A stretch of 64,000 nt of DNA from Winogradskyella psychrotolerans. GTDB taxonomy: Bacteria; Bacteroidota; Bacteroidia; Flavobacteriales; Flavobacteriaceae. Made by a program: the position numbers and the translations under genes. Within the stretch, counting starts at the first letter, position 1, and every line of letters starts with the position of its first letter. The notes beneath the pieces were generated by a model. That model made no database searches. It was given only the letters and a program-made list of their open reading frames with translations, and was not told the DNA's origin. Shown here piece by piece: positions 8,802-18,542 of the stretch. The stretch is from the NCBI RefSeq assembly GCF_018860565.1, contig NZ_JAHKPS010000022.1, forward strand, positions 609,195-673,194, read 5' to 3'.

Positions 8802-10211
8802 ATGAAAACCCAAGTTTCAATGAATTTTAGAGTTATTTTCCCCTTTTTAGTAGCATTTCTTTTTTTTAATGTTTCATTTTCACAATCTATTCAAAACATT
8901 ATAAATGAAGTGAGTAACGCTAATTTACAATTAACGGTTAATGAGCTTACTGGCGAACAACCTGCAGTAATTAACGGAACCTCACAAACAATTATAAGTC
9001 GTGTACAAAGTTCTAATGATTTGGCTGCAAATTATATTGAAGAACGACTTGCAGCTTTTCCAAATCTTACGGTTGAGCTTCAAAATTTTAATACAACAGG
9101 AAAAAATATTATTGCAACACAGCTAGGTAAAACCAATCCAGAAAATATTTATATCGTATGTGCGCATTATGATTCTGTTGCGGCATATTGTGCAGATGAT
9201 AATGCTACAGGTGTTGCAGCTGTTATAGAAACTGCAAGAATATTATCACAGCAATGTACAGATAATACTATTGTTTATGCCCTTTGGGATGAAGAAGAAA
9301 TAGGTTTGCGAGGTGCTAATTATTACGCAACGCAGGCAGCAGATGAAACTAACGGAAACACTAGAGATAATATTTTGGGTGTGATAAATATGGATATGAT
9401 TGGTTATGATGGTGATGCACCAGGAACCACAGGTGATAATGATTTTGATATTGATGTGCGTAATATTTCAAATTCTCTTGAGATAAAAGATGATTTATTA
9501 ACCATTTTAAATACGTATACACTAGACTTAAATGCTATAGTTGTTAATCCAGGAACAACTGCAAGTGACCATTCTAGATTTTGGAATCAAGGCTATCCTG
9601 CTGTTTTAGTAGGTGAGTCATGGGAAACGGATGATGTAACCCCTAATTATCATTCTTCTAATGATAGAGCAGAGGATATCGACTTTCAGTATATGACAGA
9701 ATTGACCAAACTAGTCACAGCTTATATGGCAACAAAATCTGGATTGCTAGCATTAAATAATACAGTTACAAAAGTAGGCACCAATTTAATTGCAAACGAG
9801 ACTTCTGCGACATATCAATGGTATAATTGCGATACTGAAACTGAGATTTTAGGTGCAACTAATCAATTATTTTCTCCAACAGCCAATGGTAATTATGCGG
9901 TAGAAATTTCTACTGGACTTTGTACAGAAATAAGCAATTGCATTACTTATAATGCCTTATCTACTGAAGAATTTACAGAAGAAGACCTCTCATTTTATCC
10001 AAATCCTGTAACTTCAGTTTTAAATATTGACAATCTAAAACAAAAAGAACTCATCATTACAGTGAATGATGTTTCGGGTAAAATGATTTACAAAAATACC
10101 TTTAGACAAGGAAGCTTTGAAATTGACTTTAAAAATAAACCTTCTGGTGTTTATTTTATTAATGTTGTTTCTAAAACAAAGGCTTCTACCTTTAAAATTG
10201 TAAAAGATTAA
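8802..10211 (+). CDS. Secreted M28 family zinc aminopeptidase with T9SS sorting domain
   Basis: 469 residues from the ATG at 8802; the open frame to 8700 would put 34 residues ahead of the signal peptide and runs through the blaI operators. The signal peptide ends near NVSFSQ. The M28 metal and catalytic motifs are all present: CAHYDS and the ADDNATG Asp, LWDEEEIG (Glu pair), NMDMIGYDG (Asp) and SDHSRFW (His). The C-terminus is a T9SS sorting domain (FYPNPVTSVLNI ... SGVYFINV ... TFKIVKD). It should be secreted across the outer membrane and release N-terminal amino acids from peptides. It is divergent from blaI, so it may share that control. Confidence 0.9.
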   Translation: MKTQVSMNFRVIFPFLVAFLFFNVSFSQSIQNIINEVSNANLQLTVNELTGEQPAVINGTSQTIISRVQSSNDLAANYIEERLAAFPNLTVELQNFNTTGKNIIATQLGKTNPENIYIVCAHYDSVAAYCADDNATGVAAVIETARILSQQCTDNTIVYALWDEEEIGLRGANYYATQAADETNGNTRDNILGVINMDMIGYDGDAPGTTGDNDFDIDVRNISNSLEIKDDLLTILNTYTLDLNAIVVNPGTTASDHSRFWNQGYPAVLVGESWETDDVTPNYHSSNDRAEDIDFQYMTELTKLVTAYMATKSGLLALNNTVTKVGTNLIANETSATYQWYNCDTETEILGATNQLFSPTANGNYAVEISTGLCTEISNCITYNALSTEEFTEEDLSFYPNPVTSVLNIDNLKQKELIITVNDVSGKMIYKNTFRQGSFEIDFKNKPSGVYFINVVSKTKASTFKIVKD

Positions 10212-11600
10212 TTAGCTTTTTAATTCTGTAAAATATTTATAAAACCAAGGAATAGTTTCAATACCTTTAAGGTAGTTCCACACCCCAAAATGTTCATTAG
10301 GTGAATGAATAGCATCGCTATCTAAGCCAAAGCCCATTAAAATAGTTTTACTTTTTAGCTCTTGTTCAAAAAGAGATACAATAGGAATACTACCACCACT
10401 TCTTTGAGGAATTGGTGATTTTTCAAAAGTTTGTTCATAAGCTTTAGAAGCCGCTTTATAACCCACACTATCAATTGGAGTAACATACCCTTGTCCACCA
10501 TGATGAGGTGTAACTTTTACTTTGACACCATTAGGCGCAATGCTTTCAAAGTGCGATTTAAATAATTGTGTTATGTCTTCCCAACCTTGATTTGGTACTA
10601 AGCGCATAGAAATTTTTGCATAGGCTTTACTTGCAATAACTGTTTTAGCACCTTCACCAGTATAGCCACCCCAAATACCGTTGACATCTAATGTAGGTCT
10701 AATTGAATTACGCTCGTTGGTAGAATAGCCAGCTTCCCCATAAACGGCATCTATATCTAATGATTTTTTATACGCATCTAATGAGAATGGAGCTTTTGCC
10801 ATTTCTGCACGTTCTGTATCTGAAAGATTTTCAACCTTATCATAAAAACCAGGAATTGTAATATGGTTGTTCTCATCGTGAAGCGATGCAATCATTTTTG
10901 TTAGTACGTTAATTGGATTTGCTACTGCTCCTCCATAAAGACCAGAATGTAAATCTCTATTTGGTCCTGTAACTTCAACTTCAACATAACTTAAACCTCT
11001 TAAGCCTGTAGTAATTGAAGGAACATCTTTTGCAATCATCCCTGTATCTGAGATAAGAATAACATCATTAGCGAGTTTTTCTCTGTTAGATGCCACAAAT
11101 TTTGCCAAGTTAACACTACCAACTTCTTCTTCACCTTCTATCATAAATTTCACATTACAAGGTAATTCATTATTAGATGTCATATATTCCATGGCTTTCA
11201 CATGCATATACATCTGGCCTTTATCATCACAAGCACCTCTTGCGAAAATAGCTCCTTCAGGATGTAGTTCTGTTTTTTGAATCACGGGTTCAAAAGGAGG
11301 TGAGTTCCATAAATCTAAAGGATCTGGTGGCTGTACATCATAATGACCATAAACTAAAATAGTTGGTAAATTTTTATCTATTATTTTTTCACCATATACA
11401 ATTGGATATCCTTCGGTTTCGCATATTTCAACATGGTCGCATCCTGCTTTTTCAAGACTAGTCTTAATAGTATCAGCAGTTTTTAGGACATCAGATTTGT
11501 AAGCTGAGTCAGCACTGATAGATGGGATTTTTAAGAGTTCAATAAGTTCGTCTAAAAATCGTTGTTTATGTTCTGTTATATAAGAATTAATACTTTGCAT
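10212..11600 (-). CDS. M20 family dipeptidase
   Basis: 462 residues from the ATG at 11600 (a TTG at 11621 would add seven residues and is less likely). M20 motifs are clear: YGHYDVQPPDP (metal His/Asp), ARGACDDKGQ (bridging Asp), IEGEEEVGS (catalytic and metal Glu) and a late HSPNEHFG. A dimerisation insert lies between (LRGLSYVEVEVTGPNRDLHSG begins it). No signal peptide, so it should be cytosolic and cleave dipeptides. It converges tail-to-tail with the M28 peptidase with no gap between the stop codons. Confidence 0.92.
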   Translation of the reverse strand: MQSINSYITEHKQRFLDELIELLKIPSISADSAYKSDVLKTADTIKTSLEKAGCDHVEICETEGYPIVYGEKIIDKNLPTILVYGHYDVQPPDPLDLWNSPPFEPVIQKTELHPEGAIFARGACDDKGQMYMHVKAMEYMTSNNELPCNVKFMIEGEEEVGSVNLAKFVASNREKLANDVILISDTGMIAKDVPSITTGLRGLSYVEVEVTGPNRDLHSGLYGGAVANPINVLTKMIASLHDENNHITIPGFYDKVENLSDTERAEMAKAPFSLDAYKKSLDIDAVYGEAGYSTNERNSIRPTLDVNGIWGGYTGEGAKTVIASKAYAKISMRLVPNQGWEDITQLFKSHFESIAPNGVKVKVTPHHGGQGYVTPIDSVGYKAASKAYEQTFEKSPIPQRSGGSIPIVSLFEQELKSKTILMGFGLDSDAIHSPNEHFGVWNYLKGIETIPWFYKYFTELKS

Positions 11601-11783
11601 ATGTATTTTGGTTTGTATCAAAAGTAAGAATTATAAGAGTAATAAATTAATGAGATAGGAATTTTAAGTTTTTATTTAGAAAAAGATTTAAAATAAATTA
11701 AGACTTAAAACCACTAGAAATGCGGTTATTCTAAGAATATGAGAAATATTATTTATTGATTTGTAATTCTTGAAAATTTACTA

Positions 11784-11813
11784 TTTGTATATTCAAACTA
11801 TTGTTTATATTTG
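11784..11813 (+). promoter_or_regulatory. Promoter of tRNA-Leu
   Basis: TTTG (11784-11787), 18 bp, TATATTTG (11806-11813): a full match to the Bacteroidota housekeeping promoter, 24 bp before the tRNA 5' end. It is the clearest promoter in the window. Confidence 0.8.
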
Positions 11814-11837
11814 CAACCCAATATTTATTGGATAGTT

Positions 11838-11919
11838 GCAGGCGTGGTGGAATTGGTAGACACGCTAGACTTAGGATCTAGTGCCGCGAGGTGTGAGAGT
11901 TCGAGTCTCTCCGCCTGTA
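11838..11919 (+). tRNA. tRNA-Leu (anticodon UAG)
   Basis: An 82-nt class II tRNA. The acceptor arms GCAGGCG and CGCCTGT pair (one G-U). The anticodon stem is CTAGA/TCTAG with loop CTTAGGA, giving anticodon TAG. The long variable arm (TGCCGCGAGGTGTG region) and the T-arm GAGAG-TTCGAGT-CTCTC are present. The 3' CCA is not encoded (A then CAA follow). Confidence 0.95.
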
Positions 11920-11928
11920 CAAAGAAGA

Positions 11929-11961
11929 AAAGACTCTAATGTTTCATTAGGGTCTTTTTTA
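11929..11961 (+). terminator. Terminator after tRNA-Leu
   Basis: AAGACTCTAATG pairs with CATTAGGGTCTT around a TTT loop, followed by a T-run. It lies 10 nt after the tRNA. Confidence 0.85.
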
Positions 11962-12004
11962 TTTTAACGAACTTCAATTTTTGTTGAAACTCAACGTATT
12001 GCTA

Positions 12005-12901
12005 TTATTTAGTATGGCATTTAATTTCCCAATCTAGACTATAGGTTTTTTCAGGTTCTAAAATTTGTAAACCTATCTTATTATTAAAACTATCTGATAC
12101 TCCTGTCATGGGTTCAATAGCTATTGTATTAGCTCTTGAAGGTGTGAATAATTGTAAAAAAGTTTCGCTTGACGATGTATGTATTTCCATATCGTAACTT
12201 GGCGTTGTGAATTTTACCGTATTAGTATTTAAAATAAAACAGTCGTCTAAGGTTTTGTTTTTAACTTTAAATGGTTCTTCGTTTTTAAAGTCTTTGACTC
12301 TTGTTGTAATTAATTTGTTATCTAAAATCAATTTTTTATTACTATCAAACTCTAAACTACTTTCATATAAATTTTTACTTATAAAATAAGGATGCCAACC
12401 CAAAGTGAAAGGAAATGCTTTTGAGTCCGTATTCTCTAATAAAACATTCAGTTTTAATCCATCTTTATTTAGAATGTAATTTAACCGAATGGTATACGTA
12501 AAGGGGAACCCTTTAGGTTTGTTTAATTCTTCATACTCAAGTTGTATTGAAGCTTCATTTTCTGATGCGTTTTTGTTTAAAATTTTAAATGTTTTATTGT
12601 AAACCAATCCATGTATCGCATTATTTTCTTCTTCCTGATTAATTTCTAATTGATAGTCTTGATTATTATAAGTGTAAAACCCATCTTTAATTCTATTTGC
12701 AAAAGGGAATAGTATAGACGACGCATACATGTCGTTATATTGTAAAGGAGATAGGTCTTCTATTATTACAGTATTATTTATACATAATTCTTGTAAACTT
12801 GCTCCATCATTTAAGGCTATTTTGGCGTAAGAGGAGGTGTTACTATTTGTTAACTTAATATGGTTTGACTGGCTGTCTTTTATGTGTTCTATTTTGTACA
12901 T
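12005..12901 (-). CDS. Aldose 1-epimerase family protein (GalM-like)
   Basis: 298 residues, cytosolic. The fold and motifs are those of galactose mutarotase-like proteins: FPFANRIKDG, AIHGLVYN (catalytic His region) and WHPYF (second His). A late Glu, probably in TIAIEPMTG, would be the base. It interconverts alpha and beta anomers of free sugars. It is on the same strand as the GH53 galactanase, 237 bp downstream of it, so it could process released galactose or glucose. The gap between them shows no clear signal. Confidence 0.85.
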   Translation of the reverse strand: MYKIEHIKDSQSNHIKLTNSNTSSYAKIALNDGASLQELCINNTVIIEDLSPLQYNDMYASSILFPFANRIKDGFYTYNNQDYQLEINQEEENNAIHGLVYNKTFKILNKNASENEASIQLEYEELNKPKGFPFTYTIRLNYILNKDGLKLNVLLENTDSKAFPFTLGWHPYFISKNLYESSLEFDSNKKLILDNKLITTRVKDFKNEEPFKVKNKTLDDCFILNTNTVKFTTPSYDMEIHTSSSETFLQLFTPSRANTIAIEPMTGVSDSFNNKIGLQILEPEKTYSLDWEIKCHTK

Positions 12902-13138
12902 TTTGTAGTGTGATTGTAGATTGTTTATCTATTTCCCCTTCAAAAGGTCCATACATTTCCTAATTGTTAAAAATGATTACCGTTTCTTATTTAGAATTGT
13001 CAAAGTTTAAAAATTTCAGATTTGGATTGTTATTAAATGTCTAGTTTTTTTACATATGAAAACTTCTCTTGTTTTGGTGTTAGAAATAAATGCCAATAGC
13101 TGATTTAAATATAAATGAGAAGTGAACTCGGATTATAC

Positions 13139-14305
13139 TTAGTCATTTAATGAAGCATTATAAAATTTCATACCAAGAGTAGCTTGGTTATTGTTGTCAA
13201 ATAATGTTGCATTATCCCAATGCGATCCTTGTGCCCATAAGGTAGAACAATCTGTAGAAACCCAAGCAGGTTCCCAATAGACTAAACCCTGTCCGCCAGC
13301 ATTTTTAATAACTAATTTTAATTGATTAAGATAATCTAGTTGACCTTGTTGAGAAGCAGGATAACCATTAATAAGGGCATCAGGCCCTAAAATATTATTG
13401 GCATTATCTACATTATTTAAAGTAAAAGGATATGCTGTTTCTACAATCATTAATTTTTTGTTGTACGTGTTTTTTAGAGTTGTAAGTGGTGTTTGTACAT
13501 CATCTAAGCTGTAATCAGACCAAATAGGGTAATATGAAAGTCCAATCCAATCAAAATCTATAATACCATTAGCAGTGGCTTGCTCAAACCACCAAAGTCC
13601 GTTTTCTGGTTGTGCAATATGAAGCATTATTTCAATGGTTTCATTGTTATCATTTGCCATTGTTCTTACAGCTTCAATGCCTTTATTAATTAAATGTGAA
13701 TTTCGATTCCAATCTATAGGCCAAACTAAATCACCATCCTGAAGAATCATAGAATTAATCTCGTTACCAACTTGTACTATATTAGGTAATAGGTTTTCAT
13801 TAGATAATTCTACTAAGGTGTTATAAGTGTAATTATATAGTAAATTTCCTAGGGCTTCAGTATCGTTTATAGAATTAATCCAAGCTGCAGGTATTTGTTG
13901 CTGAGTCGGGTCTGTCCAAGTATCGGAATAATGAAAATCTAAAAGTACCTTCATGTTGTGGCTTTTAGCGTGCATAATGGACCGTTTTACATCTTGTAGA
14001 TTAGAATAGTTGGTCCACGTAGGATTATGCCATAATCGTAAACGTATCAGATTTGCTCCTTCATTTTTAAAAATTGAATACGGATCTTTTTCAATCCCGT
14101 TACTGTTTTTATAAATGGCGCCACAGTCTTCCATTTCATTCACATAAGATAAGTCTGCGCCATAATAAAATGCAATAGGAGTGTCTAGTATATCATCTGA
14201 AGAATCCATAGTAGAATTGCTATTGTTACATGAAAGATTAAAAAGAATAGCGATGATAAAAAGAAACCAATAATTTTTTTTTAATGCTGAATTTAAAACT
14301 GTCAT
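13139..14305 (-). CDS. GH53 endo-beta-1,4-galactanase, lipoprotein
   Basis: 388 residues with a type II signal peptide (FNLSC, lipid Cys at about 26). The catalytic domain starts FYYGADLSYV and has the GH53 signatures LIRLRLWHNPTW, the acid/base region VQVGNEIN and the nucleophile region MIVETAYPF. This family cleaves beta-1,4-galactan, as in type I arabinogalactan. The residues after the lipid Cys (NNSNS) carry no early acidic export signal, so a periplasmic location is possible. It lies beyond a strong terminator from the amylase gene and is therefore a separate transcription unit. Confidence 0.88.
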   Translation of the reverse strand: MTVLNSALKKNYWFLFIIAILFNLSCNNSNSTMDSSDDILDTPIAFYYGADLSYVNEMEDCGAIYKNSNGIEKDPYSIFKNEGANLIRLRLWHNPTWTNYSNLQDVKRSIMHAKSHNMKVLLDFHYSDTWTDPTQQQIPAAWINSINDTEALGNLLYNYTYNTLVELSNENLLPNIVQVGNEINSMILQDGDLVWPIDWNRNSHLINKGIEAVRTMANDNNETIEIMLHIAQPENGLWWFEQATANGIIDFDWIGLSYYPIWSDYSLDDVQTPLTTLKNTYNKKLMIVETAYPFTLNNVDNANNILGPDALINGYPASQQGQLDYLNQLKLVIKNAGGQGLVYWEPAWVSTDCSTLWAQGSHWDNATLFDNNNQATLGMKFYNASLND

Positions 14306-14400
14306 GAAATTGATTTTTTATAAACCGTAGGCCAATTTATGGATTATGATAATTACACCCTAGAAGTAGCTATTAGTTTTTGCTTTAAAACATACCACAA

Positions 14401-14433
14401 AAAAAGAGTTTCTCGCTAGAGAAACTCTTTTAT
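14401..14433 (-). terminator. Terminator at the end of the sus operon
   Basis: AAAAAGAGTTTCTC-GCTA-GAGAAACTCTTTT is a long perfect stem with a T-run on the minus strand. It sits 20 bp after the amylase stop codon and before the GH53 gene. Confidence 0.85.
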
Positions 14434-14452
14434 GCTCAAAAAAGACTCAATT

Positions 14453-17323
14453 TTAGAGCTTGACTAACTTAGTTGTTTTAATTTGGTTATTATTGTTTTC
14501 TACTTTTACGATATACATTCCTGTATTTAACTGAGAGATATCAAAACTATCTGTTCTGTTAAACTCACCTTTATAAGATTTAACTAGTTTTCCTGTTAAA
14601 TCATAGATTTCAATATCAGAAACATTTGTACTTACATGAAAAGAAGTTGTAGCAGGATTTGGATAGATTGAAAATCCTAATAGAATTTCTTCATCTATAC
14701 TTAATGCTTCAGCTTGTTTATTTCCTAAGATTCTGAATTGACCAGCAGGAATTGTTATTGTAGTTGTTGAGTTACTTACAGTTGTATTTCCTGATGGGTC
14801 CATTAAATCGTACCAAGTCGCGGTAACACCAGAAGGGAAATTAGTGTTCACAGTTTGAGAAACAACATCAAAATTAGCTAGGATAATTACATTTCTTAAT
14901 TCTGTAGAAGGAATTGTAGTATCAAAAATATCAATTCTTGGAGTAAAATCTCCAGAAGTAATGCTATAGTCACCTTCAAAAACAGGTTCATTAATTTTAA
15001 GGGCATGTAGCCTAGACCAATCATTGTAGATTTCGCTTCTAAGTGCGTCGGTTATCCAGTTATTCGTCCATTGAGGTTGAGGTTTAGTATCTAGTTTACA
15101 TCCATCATTGTTATAAGTACCATTAAAACATGTAAATATTGAGTTTTCCATTCCTAATTCACCAAAATGCCAAATCATTTTTGGTCCAGGAATCATTACA
15201 GATACGGCGCCTAATGCAGACATTCTGGATAAAGCCGTATTTAGATCTCTAACGTCATGTGAAGAATTACTATTATTTCCATATTGTAAATTCTTGTACA
15301 TTAAACGTTCTTCATCATGACTTTCAGCATAACCAACAACTCTTGGTCCGTTAAAGCCTGAATGAGCTGTGTGTCCCATTCTGCTAATGTTTTTATTACC
15401 ACTTTGTCCCATTGTAAGTTCATTATAAACGGAATTCATAATGCCCCACATCATAACTCCTTTACCTTCATCGAGACGATAATTTGCCCATTCTTTTTCT
15501 TCGTTATCTTGTCCTAAATGTTCGAAAATAACATAATGTGTTGGGTCTACGCTCCAAGAAAAATCAGCATATTGTTTTAAGATATCTACGCGGTCTTGTT
15601 GATAGCCATTGGTACAACCGTCATCACTAGAGGCACAATTTTGTGTAAATCCTTTGGTTAAATCCCAACGGAAACCATCAATTTTAAACTCTTCTATCCA
15701 ATGTTGTACAACACGTTCAGTGTAATATTGGGTTCTTGATTGTTGGTGATTAAAGTCTGAACCAACACTATAACTGTGTGTAGCCACTTGATTAAAATAA
15801 GGGTTCTCACTACTAGGTTCTCCCCAGCCATCACCATCTGGATCATCCATCCACATTCTATTCATTGGGTTTCTTCCAAAAGCATGGTTAAGTGCTAAAT
15901 CTAATATTACAGCAATGTCATTTTGGTGGCATAAATCAACAAATTCTTTGAATTTTTCTTCAGTACCATAAAATTTATCAAGAGCCATATGAAATGAGGT
16001 ATTATATCCCCAACTTTCGTTGCCTTCATATTCCATTATAGGCATTAATTCTATGGCATTAATATTTAAGTTTTTAAAATAATCTATCTTATCAATTAAA
16101 TCTTGAAAATTTCTATCTTGATCAAAATCACGTATTAATACTTCATAGATAATTAAGTCTTCCTTTTTAGGTTTTTCAAAATTTGTTACCTGCCAATTGT
16201 ATGGTGTCTGACCTGTTTGTAAAACGGTTACTTCACGTTCTTGACCACTAGGATAATCGGGTAAGTTAGGATACGTTGATGCCGAAATATATGGATCATC
16301 AAAAGGCGATAATACTAGAGTAGAATAGGGATCAGCTGTTTTTACTAGTTTTGGTGAATTTGTAACAGGTGATATTGCACCAACCCAATACTGATAAGTT
16401 TCAATTTCTCCAGATGTTAAGCCTGTTAGCTCTAACCAAAACTTACTAGTAGCAGTATCTTTTTTCATTGCATAAGAACTCGTGGGAGTCCAGTTATTAA
16501 AGCTACCAGCGACATAAACAAAGTCTTTATTTGGAGCATCTATAACTAAAGTTGCTTTTGTAGGATCATTAGGATTATAATTAATACCATCTTCCATATT
16601 TGCAGGCATGGCAGTCGGAGTTGTATTGTTTACTATAATTGTAAACTGTTTTGTAATAGTTGATGCTCCTTGTGTAATTACTAATTCGCAAAATTGATTT
16701 TCAGTTAAGCTTGAAAATAAATAGCCATTATAAAACGTGGTATTATTTTGCGTATGAACACTAGATCCATTTGCAAATAGTTCATAATTAGCAGGTCCTC
16801 CAGTGTTTTGAGCTAAAATTTGAGTATTAGCACCACTATCTACTACAATTATTCCATTTCCACTTGGAGAAGGGTTAATCATGTTCACTTGAAATGCTCC
16901 AATATTAAAAATAAAATTGGTACAACCCGTTGCTTTTAGTTCTTGGGTACCATCAGCATTTCTAAACACCATTCCCATTTTAGTAACAGTGCTTTCTTCT
17001 GCACTAGTTAAGCTAAAATACGTATTAGGTGTAAAAGTAATACTCCATGTACCATCTCCATTATTGGTCATTTCACCTATACCATCATCTTGTCCCCAGT
17101 TTCCGACTACAGCTATTCCATATTCGTCAGAATCGTTACCAACTCCTAAGTGGGCATAAACTTTTGTTGGATTACTGATACCATTACAATCTGTTTCGGT
17201 ACTATTTATATCTACTGTTATTGTTAGAGACTGATCAACAATTATAGGACTTGGGTTGGTTGTAACTTGTGCTAAGGCTACTAAAGGAAGCAGCAATAAA
17301 AAATTAAGTAATATTTTTTTCAT
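14453..17323 (-). CDS. T9SS-secreted GH13 alpha-amylase with N-terminal starch-binding modules
   Basis: 956 residues. A signal peptide (1-18, ends LVALAQ) is followed by about 230 residues of beta-rich N-terminal modules, then a CBM48-like segment (about 257-345, VYVAGSFNNWTP) and the GH13 barrel (about 388-800). Catalytic residues are visible: Asp554 in FRWDLTKG, Glu601 in VIFEHLG and Asp670 in ESHDEER; the conserved DLALNH is at about 475. The last 75 residues form a T9SS sorting domain (FSIYPNPATTSF ... MYIVKVENN ... TTKLVKL). It should act outside the cell, cutting starch or glycogen for SusCD uptake. It is the last gene of the susC-D-E unit, set apart by an internal hairpin. Confidence 0.93.
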   Translation of the reverse strand: MKKILLNFLLLLPLVALAQVTTNPSPIIVDQSLTITVDINSTETDCNGISNPTKVYAHLGVGNDSDEYGIAVVGNWGQDDGIGEMTNNGDGTWSITFTPNTYFSLTSAEESTVTKMGMVFRNADGTQELKATGCTNFIFNIGAFQVNMINPSPSGNGIIVVDSGANTQILAQNTGGPANYELFANGSSVHTQNNTTFYNGYLFSSLTENQFCELVITQGASTITKQFTIIVNNTTPTAMPANMEDGINYNPNDPTKATLVIDAPNKDFVYVAGSFNNWTPTSSYAMKKDTATSKFWLELTGLTSGEIETYQYWVGAISPVTNSPKLVKTADPYSTLVLSPFDDPYISASTYPNLPDYPSGQEREVTVLQTGQTPYNWQVTNFEKPKKEDLIIYEVLIRDFDQDRNFQDLIDKIDYFKNLNINAIELMPIMEYEGNESWGYNTSFHMALDKFYGTEEKFKEFVDLCHQNDIAVILDLALNHAFGRNPMNRMWMDDPDGDGWGEPSSENPYFNQVATHSYSVGSDFNHQQSRTQYYTERVVQHWIEEFKIDGFRWDLTKGFTQNCASSDDGCTNGYQQDRVDILKQYADFSWSVDPTHYVIFEHLGQDNEEKEWANYRLDEGKGVMMWGIMNSVYNELTMGQSGNKNISRMGHTAHSGFNGPRVVGYAESHDEERLMYKNLQYGNNSNSSHDVRDLNTALSRMSALGAVSVMIPGPKMIWHFGELGMENSIFTCFNGTYNNDGCKLDTKPQPQWTNNWITDALRSEIYNDWSRLHALKINEPVFEGDYSITSGDFTPRIDIFDTTIPSTELRNVIILANFDVVSQTVNTNFPSGVTATWYDLMDPSGNTTVSNSTTTITIPAGQFRILGNKQAEALSIDEEILLGFSIYPNPATTSFHVSTNVSDIEIYDLTGKLVKSYKGEFNRTDSFDISQLNTGMYIVKVENNNNQIKTTKLVKL

Positions 17324-17342
17324 AGTATATTTTTAAAAATCT

Positions 17343-17374
17343 AAAAAAGGCTATGATAATTCATAGCCTTTTTT
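17343..17374 (-). terminator. Intra-operon terminator or attenuator between susE and the amylase
   Basis: AAAAAAGGCTATGA-TAAT-TCATAGCCTTTTTT is a perfect symmetric stem with a T-run. It lies in the 69-bp gap between the susE stop and the amylase start, so it should lower transcription into the amylase gene. Confidence 0.75.
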
Positions 17375-17392
17375 GTTGTTATTAAAATTAAA

Positions 17393-18526
17393 TTATTCTA
17401 CAGGTATTAGGATATAACCACCATCTAGATCGTTAAACCAAATGTTGTAAGTACCTCCTGTGACAGGTATATTTGCGCCATCTTGAGTACCAAAACCACT
17501 ATTAGCAGTATCGCTACCCCAATTTATAGGCCAATCATTATCTGCTCTGAATTTTAATTCACCATCTACTAATTCTACACCGTTAATATTCCAAATGTGT
17601 GGGTCAAAAGTTGATTGCGTCATGTCTGTATCTGCATCCCAGCCACCTGGTGTTGAATCTCCAATAATACCAATAGTTGTTTGTGTAACTGCAGCAGATG
17701 CATCATAAGCTTCTAAACTATAAGTCATGTCTTCAATGTTTATAGTAAATGAATAATAACCATCTGTAGCTATAGGAAATGCAGAAGGATCTTCTCCTGT
17801 ACCGTCATTTACAGCAGCTTCGCCAGTTGCAGCACCAACACCCCATTGTGGTTGCCATTGTCCTAAAGTTTCTAGTAATTTAAATCCTTCACCTCCTCCA
17901 ACAAAATAAGCTTTATAGCTATATATGTTTTCGTTATCAGGATGTCTAATTATAGCTGGGTTGTTATTGTTTTCACTCCAACCTGGTGCAGTTGCATCAC
18001 CAACTAAGAAAAGATTTTTTAACGGCTCTTCCACAACAACATCATCTCCACCAATAAGTCTTAGTGTTAAGGCTTGTGCTTCAGAAATTATATCTAAAGA
18101 ATTTTCTGTACCAACAGAAGCTTTAACTCTAAAATAAACATTTCCAGTATCTGGCATGTCTTCAGTACTAGGGTCACTATCTAAGCCTGCTTCCTCAGCA
18201 TATTCTAATAAATTACCTATAGTAACAGCATAGTCATTTTCACCTGTAGTACCTACAACTTCCATGTCACTAAAATCACCAGTGATAGATTTTTGTAATT
18301 CATAGTTGATACTTGTTTCTATATCAAAATCAGCATCATTCCAAGTGAAACGCTCACCTAAGTTTCCTGCAGCAGAAGGAATTAAAATATATTCTGCTAA
18401 AAATGAATTTGTAAAGGCTAATTCACCGTTTGGTTGCGCTGTATATGTTAAGCTGTCATCGCTTTCACATGCATTAAAGCCAATTACTGTTATTAGCAAT
18501 AAAGCTAGAAATTTTATTGTTTTCAT
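17393..18526 (-). CDS. SusE-like surface starch-binding lipoprotein
   Basis: 377 residues from the ATG at 18526, which gives a clean type II signal peptide (MKTIKFLALLLITVIGFNAC); the ATG at 18556 would add ten residues and overlap the susD stop codon. After Cys comes ESDDS, which fits the acidic export signal described for surface lipoproteins of Flavobacteriaceae. The architecture is SusE-like: an N-terminal Ig-like domain (about 25-150) and two tandem starch-binding modules with shared LVGDATAPGW and IIGDSTPGGW starts. It should hold starch at the surface next to SusC/SusD. Confidence 0.9.
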   Translation of the reverse strand: MKTIKFLALLLITVIGFNACESDDSLTYTAQPNGELAFTNSFLAEYILIPSAAGNLGERFTWNDADFDIETSINYELQKSITGDFSDMEVVGTTGENDYAVTIGNLLEYAEEAGLDSDPSTEDMPDTGNVYFRVKASVGTENSLDIISEAQALTLRLIGGDDVVVEEPLKNLFLVGDATAPGWSENNNNPAIIRHPDNENIYSYKAYFVGGGEGFKLLETLGQWQPQWGVGAATGEAAVNDGTGEDPSAFPIATDGYYSFTINIEDMTYSLEAYDASAAVTQTTIGIIGDSTPGGWDADTDMTQSTFDPHIWNINGVELVDGELKFRADNDWPINWGSDTANSGFGTQDGANIPVTGGTYNIWFNDLDGGYILIPVE

Positions 18527-18542
18527 TGTTTTATTTATTTTA

